64,000 nt of DNA from Cycas panzhihuaensis (taxonomy: Eukaryota; Cycadophyta). The DNA is taken from contig CM041465.1 in assembly GCA_023213395.1 (NCBI GenBank), forward strand, positions 3,348,001-3,412,000. Reading direction: 5' to 3'. How positions within the stretch are numbered: position 1 is the first letter of the stretch; every line of letters starts with the position of its first letter. The notes beneath the pieces were generated by a model. It made no database searches, was not told the origin of the DNA, and worked only from the letters and a program-made list of their open reading frames with translations. The position numbers and the translations under genes are program-made. Below are positions 58,992 through 64,000 of the stretch, one piece after another.

Positions 58992-59995
58992 TAAGTTGAG
59001 CTACGTTGTCATTTTTCTGATTTTAGTTGCTCAAACGTCCGACGGAACATAGCTATATGACTGCTCGTTGAGATTCTGGCGAGCTCACCGATCTGCTGGA
59101 GAAGACGGATCTGGATTTCATCCACTGTGGAGGAAGATCTCCCGCTCGAAAGTTTGCTCTCCATACGGAAACCAGGTTCCTCGTTTCCGTTTTTATATTT
59201 TTTTAACATATAAATAAAAGAATTTTTTTTGATATATGCTTGATAGATCTTGAGTGATCCTCTGCATTCCTCAGTTCCCTCTGTTAATCATTTTGCAATT
59301 GGAATATATTAATCTCAGTATATATATAGCTTTTTGTCTACCTTTAGCCTGCATTTATATATCTCTATATCTCTGTCTTCTCCCTGTTATTATCTTGCCT
59401 CTATCAGTTATCTGTCGCCTTCGTGTTAAGCCTCTGCTCTCTATCTTGGCACAATTTTTTTTTGCCTCTCTGCTCTCCGTCTCGCTCTGAGACGCCAAGG
59501 ATCCCGTCTCCGGCCCCGTCTGCGCAGCCTCCTTTTAGTCCGGGCCGTTGGGTTCGTCCGTCTGCTCTCTGGCCCCGTTGCGAGATCCGCCTGCTCTCTG
59601 GCCCCCTTGGCGCCTTCTGCGCGCTGCGTCTTCCCGTTCCGGACGGTGCTGGATCTCCGTTTGGATCTCGTCTGCTCCCCTTCTACCGCCGCGTCCATCT
59701 GTGTTCGGCTCCTTCTGCGTCAAGGACCTCGTCAATCGGCTGCGTCGCCCCCGCACCCTCGCCGTTGAGCGTCTGCTTCGTCGCCGTTGTGCGTCGCCTC
59801 GGGATTCGTGGCGATCGGCGCAGCCCCTCGCCCCCTTCCCTTACCATTTATTGTGTGCTGCTTCGCCCGGTCCGTCTGCTCTGTGAGCTGCGTCGCCCTT
59901 GGCGCCTTCGATCACGTGGACGTTGCGTCGCCAGCCCATGTGGAAAGCGCCTGTGTGGCCATTCCAAACTGCCCGCCCGTGTGGACGTTGCGTCG

Positions 59996-60160
59996 CCCTG
60001 GCGCTTTGCTTGAATTTTCCCGTTTCATTTCTGTACTATTTGCTTGAAGTGCATCGTTTCATTTATTGCTCTTATTGTAGCCCTGGCGCTTTATATTTCC
60101 CGTTTCATTTCTGTACTATTTGCTTGAAGTGCATCGTTTCATTTATTGCTCTTATTGTAG
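59996..60160. repeat. Tandem duplication of about 80-85 bp
   Basis: CCCTGGCGCTTT begins both copies (59996 and 60081). The remainder, from TTTCCCGTTTCATTTCTG to CTCTTATTGTAG, appears identical. Confidence 0.92.
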
Positions 60161-60332
60161 CTCTTATACGTTATTATATTCTTGTATATTTCTGTCCGGT
60201 CATTGTATATTTTTATTCTATTTCAGTTATTGCATATATATTGGCACGTTGATTTACGTCATTATTTGGCACTTCGTTGTTACAGTTTGAATAATTTTAT
60301 TTTTTTTGTTTTAAAACTCGATGAGCGAGTTC

Positions 60333-60400
60333 CCCCTCTTGGCATCGGAGGTTCCCTGTTTTCTGGCTGGTCTTGGGTTCAATCCCAGCCCAGTACTTCC
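60333..60400 (+). other. tRNA-like / SINE-like segment with Pol III boxes
   Basis: TGGCATCGGAGG (60340-60351) resembles box A. GGTTCAATCC (60376-60385) matches box B and sits in a TGGG/CCCA stem like a tRNA T-arm. The spacing of 36 bases fits. The flanks do not form an acceptor stem, so it is not a functional tRNA; a SINE head or tRNA relic is possible. Confidence 0.4.
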
Positions 60401-62486
60401 TCAGACCATTTTTTAATAACTGTTTTTTCATTTTTAAACTTTATTTTCTTTAAATTTTATTTTTCCATAGTGTTATTGGCATTTTTTTCGCCATAACTTC
60501 CCCCTGGCTCATCGGTTTCAGACGAAACCTGCGCCATCAGATCAGAAATTTTCCGTAGATCAATTTTGACTGGTCATAAGACCGATTTAGTGCCCATTTG
60601 ACCTCGTTTCACCCCTTTTAACATTGGACTTTTGAAATTTCAGCAGTTTTTACATTTTTGATAAAATCAGTTTTAGAACTGGCTGCTATTTATTGTTGGT
60701 AAACTGTTTGGTATCCGAATCTTTTCTATTATGATCTACGTCATATAGACTCTAATACCCATCTTTTACTTTAATTTTTTGACTTCATTTTTACTAATAT
60801 TTTAATCGTTAAAATAAGAAAATTAGTTGTTTTTCCCTGTTTCTTGAACATTCTCCATAAAGGTACTTGTCACCTTTTTCACTATAATTTTTGCAATTTT
60901 TATCAGTTTTCATTTCCGTCAGCTTCGTTGGGAAGCTGACTCATTTCTCTTCACTGTGATATATTTTTTCATATATTTTGACATATTTTGCTTATATTTC
61001 AAATCAACTAAAGTTGAGTCATTTTATTGGCCTAAATCTGTTGTTTTTTACACCTGTTTAATATATTCTTTCAAAATTTTCAATTGGCAGAATATTAATT
61101 ACTTCATCAATCATATTTGATCATTTGTTCAGCTTTTCTAAGGATTAATTAGTACTTTTTTACACTTTTTGCCTACCTTGCTCCTGTTAGGCTCCATAAG
61201 GAGGTCCTTTTCTTAGCATCATTCAAAACGTGACTTATTGGTATCATTTTTCAAAACCGTCTATCTTATTGGATTCACATTTCAACAATCTACATATTGA
61301 TAAAATTTTAAGCTATTCTGACCTCATTCAATATCATTTTCAATCTGTTAAAGTTGAGTATATATATTCATCCTAACAAGCTTGTCTTCCTTTCAAAAAT
61401 TGTAAAGAAAATTCTAGTTTACTCAAAGTTTTTGCTTGATCTTTCTACAAGCACTTTACATTATTTTGAACAAGTATTTATTTATAAGGCAATACATAAA
61501 AGTTGCTCTTAAAAGAAGTTTTTTACATTGAAGATTTATTATTCATTTGAGAAATTGGCATCTGTTTATCTATTCTCAAAAGTTTATTTTTAAATCTTGC
61601 ATAAGTGAAAAGTTTTTGAGCATCATTACTTCATTTTTTGATTAAAAGTGTATCAAAGTTCTTCTTCATTATTGGAAAATATCATTCTTCTTGCACTTAT
61701 AAAAGGAAAATTGCATTTCTTTTCAAAGGCATCTTATATTTGTTTGAAGGACATTATATATTTTTTTTGAAAAAAAAAAGCAAAAAAAAGTTTTTTAAAG
61801 TTTTCATTTCATCTTGCTTAGAGCATTCCTTTTCTATTATCAAAAGAATTTTTCTTTTTCTAAGCAAGACCACATTGCTAAATAGATTAGTTTTCACATT
61901 AAATAAGATAACTCCCGAATTGAACCACATTTTTTTCCAGCCTTGCAAGGGGAACGGTTAGGACCCCTGAAGTTACCACCCCGCACACGCTAATCGGCCT
62001 ACTCATATTGGATGAGGACAGCCATTAGCTATCAAGTGTATACGGTGGCGGTGAGTGCGTAACCTTTCCTTTTATGGTGTTTGGAGACCAAGGCTAGACA
62101 CGAGAGGGTGAGTGCCTTTGGTACGAGGACCTTCGCCGCTAGATCTGTCGTTAGGCATAAATCCCAAGCAGTGGACCAACAATTGAGGGGTGTCAAAGCT
62201 TTCTTAGACCCACGTCTTGAGGTATATAGAGCCTGCGCCAAGACTGAGTATAAAGGGTCCCTGTTTTGCCATCCGTGGGCGCCATTGACAGAATAGCAAC
62301 CGAAGGTTGCCCCAGGAGAAACATAAACTTAGAGCCTAGTAGCCTTCCTAGGTCCTAGTTCATTTGTTCAAACTTTTGAAAACCTTGGGATATATATATT
62401 TGGAAATAATCTCTTTCATTTTAAGTTCTTTCAAATTTTCTACATTCAAATATTTTGCTATTGCATTTTATACAACCTTAATTTAA

Positions 62487-63580
62487 AATGACATCTAGTT
62501 TTGGGAATATGATTATTCCTAAGTTTGATGGAAATAATTTTCTTAACTGGAGTAGGAGGATGAGGCCCATCCTCATAGCAAATGAAATGTGGGATATAGT
62601 GAGAAATGGTTACAATGACTTATGATCAAATCCAACTGATACTGAAAAAGCTACATACAAAGAAAATATCAAAAAAGATAATGAAGCCTTAGCCCTTATC
62701 TTTTGCGCTTTGGAAGATCATGTTTTCCCACGTGTTAGTGAATCCATTAAGTCCAAAGAGGCTTGGGATACTTCTGACTTATATCTGAAGGGGTGCGTCC
62801 TCTAAACTACAAAACTTAAGAAGTAAGTTTGAAAATTTACGTATGATGCCTCATGAATCAATAAGCGAATTTATGACCAAGATTCAAGATATAGTTAACC
62901 AAATGAGGTCCCTTGGGGATACCTTAACCGAACAAAGAGTTGTTGAACGGATCCTTCGATGTGTAGGAGCCGTTAGATGCTTGAGATGGTAGCTACAAGT
63001 ATTAGTGTATCTAAAGACCTAAGTACCCTCAAAATAGAACAACTTCTCGCTATGCTTATGTCCATAGAAGAGCAACAAGCTGCCAACGAAACCTTAGAAC
63101 ATGCCTTTGCTACAAAGGCGAACATTCAATCTAATCCTCAAGATAGCACTTCAAAACAAAATGAATCCCTTTAAGGAGAAAAGATGAAAACCCTAGAACC
63201 GAACCTAGACAAAATCCTCCACGATACCAAGCTCCTCATAATAGACAAGGACGACCCCCACAACATGAAAACTCTCCAAGACATTCGAACACTCAAAGAA
63301 ACCCTAACCAACAAAGACAAGTTGAAAATCATTCTTGTTGTCCACATTGTCATGGGAACCCACAACCTTCTGAACACCTCAAAACTATCGTGACCAACCA
63401 AGAAATACTCATACTCAATTTTATGAGGAAAGGGAGACCCTCAACTTTGATCACTCTTCACCAAGGAATCAAAATCTTAGTTATGGAAAAGAGATCAACT
63501 ATATTGCATTTATTGTCGTAGAAATGGTCACATCGAAGATAAGTGTTTTTCAAAACATGGACCACCCTCAGAGGACATGT
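62487..63580 (+). pseudogene. gag of element H, degenerate
   Basis: It starts MTSSFGNMIIPKFDGNNF at 62487, then LNWSRRMRPILIANEMWDIV. After a frameshift near 62790 comes KLRSKFENLRMMPHESISEF and VNQMRSLGDTLTEQRVVERI, the typical copia gag core. Next is EMVATSISVSKDLSTLKIEQ (62980-63040) and a complete CCHC knuckle CIYCRRNGHIEDKC near 63510-63550. At least two frameshifts and several stops break it. Confidence 0.85.
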
Positions 63581-64000
63581 GTCAAATACATCGAATCTAA
63601 AATCAACAATAGCTTATTTCTATCTACTTTTTCAAACCAGCAAGAAGACCATGATAGTTGGTACATTGATTCGGGTTATTGGAGCGAGATGAGGCATAAA
63701 GAAGAATTATTTGAAAGTTTGGATAGAAATAAGAAAGGGTCTATTATGTTTGGAGACAACACTTCTCACAAATCGATTGGAAAAGGTAACATTGCCTTAT
63801 TGGTGATAGTGGTGAATATAAATATTTAAATGATGTTCTATATGTCCCCGCTTTAAGGAAAAACTTACTATCGGTAGAGACGGATGATGGGACAAGACTA
63901 TAAAATAATTTTTGACAACGGCGAATGTGTCATTAAAGACAAACAGCAAAATGAAGCTATTGTTGCTAGGGTATCATGACTAAAGATCGTTTATTTAAAC
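63581..64000 (+). pseudogene. Protease region of element H, runs off the window
   Basis: WYIDSGYWSEMRHKEELFE near 63661-63715 carries the DSG catalytic triad of the copia aspartic protease. SIMFGDNTSHKSIGKGNIAL follows, then a frameshifted continuation ending at the edge. Confidence 0.75.

Larger units (their letters stand above)
58992..62486 (+). other. Long leader of element H
   Basis: 3.5 kb between PBS and gag, unusually long. In order: a short ordinary leader, a CpG- and pyrimidine-rich block (59450-60020), a tandem duplication (59996-60160), a Pol III-box-like segment (60333-60400), about 1.5 kb of T-rich DNA, and a second GC-richer block (61930-62340). The long ORF at 59423-60013 has skewed composition and no recognisable domain, so I do not call it a gene. 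Confidence 0.5.
58650..64000 (+). mobile_element. Element H: copia retrotransposon, 5' part
   Basis: 5' LTR 58650-58977, PBS 58980-58991, a 3.5-kb leader, then gag from 62487 and protease up to the right edge. CpG content in the LTR and leader is higher than in elements C, F and G, which suggests a more recent insertion, consistent with it lying inside G. RT, integrase and the 3' LTR are outside the window. Confidence 0.83.

Noticed and set aside
59423-60013. 196-residue plus-strand ORF in the leader of element H
   Set aside because: Composition is dominated by Arg, Pro, Ser and Cys from GC/CT-rich DNA, other frames are equally open, and no domain is visible.
60333-60400. Functional tRNA gene
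   Set aside because: Pol III boxes are present but no acceptor stem or anticodon arm can be drawn.
62032-62296. Opposed 70-residue ORFs in the leader of element H
   Set aside because: Short, mutually overlapping, no recognisable motif.

Overview
This window looks like nuclear DNA from a seed plant with a large, repeat-filled genome. A gymnosperm (conifer-like) source is my best guess, but that is inference. The signs are one intact, intronless PLS-class PPR protein with a full DYW editing domain, no bacterial gene layout, and nested LTR retrotransposons covering most of the 64 kb. I see no rRNA, CRISPR array or functional tRNA gene.

Layout. (1) 1-8926, minus strand: Ty3/gypsy element A (8926-5074) ends abruptly inside its reverse transcriptase, where the long LTR of a GC-richer, younger Tat-like Ty3/gypsy element B (5073 to beyond the left edge) begins. 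(2) 8927-15027: AT-rich DNA with a 369-bp fold-back element and a complete gag-only LTR element (12051-14083). A diverged tandem copy of the surrounding sequence lies next door without the insertion. (3) 15028-16875, minus strand: the PPR-DYW gene, the only intact gene seen. (4) 18.8-27.6 kb, plus strand: a decayed Tat-like gag (element D) split by a full-length copia element C (19482-26843, target duplication TGGTC). C carries antisense gene-like sequence between its primer binding site and gag. (5) 27.6-31.9 kb: AT-rich DNA without recognised genes. (6) 31880 to about 56148, plus strand: a very large Tat-like element E with 5' LTR, PBS, gag, protease, RT/RNase H, integrase, 29-bp tandem repeats, an antisense extra reading frame resembling the plant mobile domain, and the start of its 3' LTR. 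Copia element F (38100-45787, target duplication CTAGA) sits in its pol. (7) 56149-64000: copia element G inserted in E's 3' LTR, and copia element H inserted in G's pol. H has a 3.5-kb leader containing a CpG-rich block and a Pol III-box-like segment, and it runs off the right edge.

How it fits together. The order of insertion can be read from the sequence: A before B, D before C, E before F, and E before G before H. B, D and E share a related gag, and B and E also share LTR starts and the PBS, so B serves as an internal reference for the older copies. In E and the copia elements many reading frames are kept while sense codons have become TAG, TAA or TGA, often at Gln, Arg or Trp positions. 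That is the pattern expected from deamination of methylated cytosines in silenced elements. No retroelement here has an intact gag-pol. The PPR gene is predicted to act in organelle RNA editing and is unrelated to the surrounding elements.
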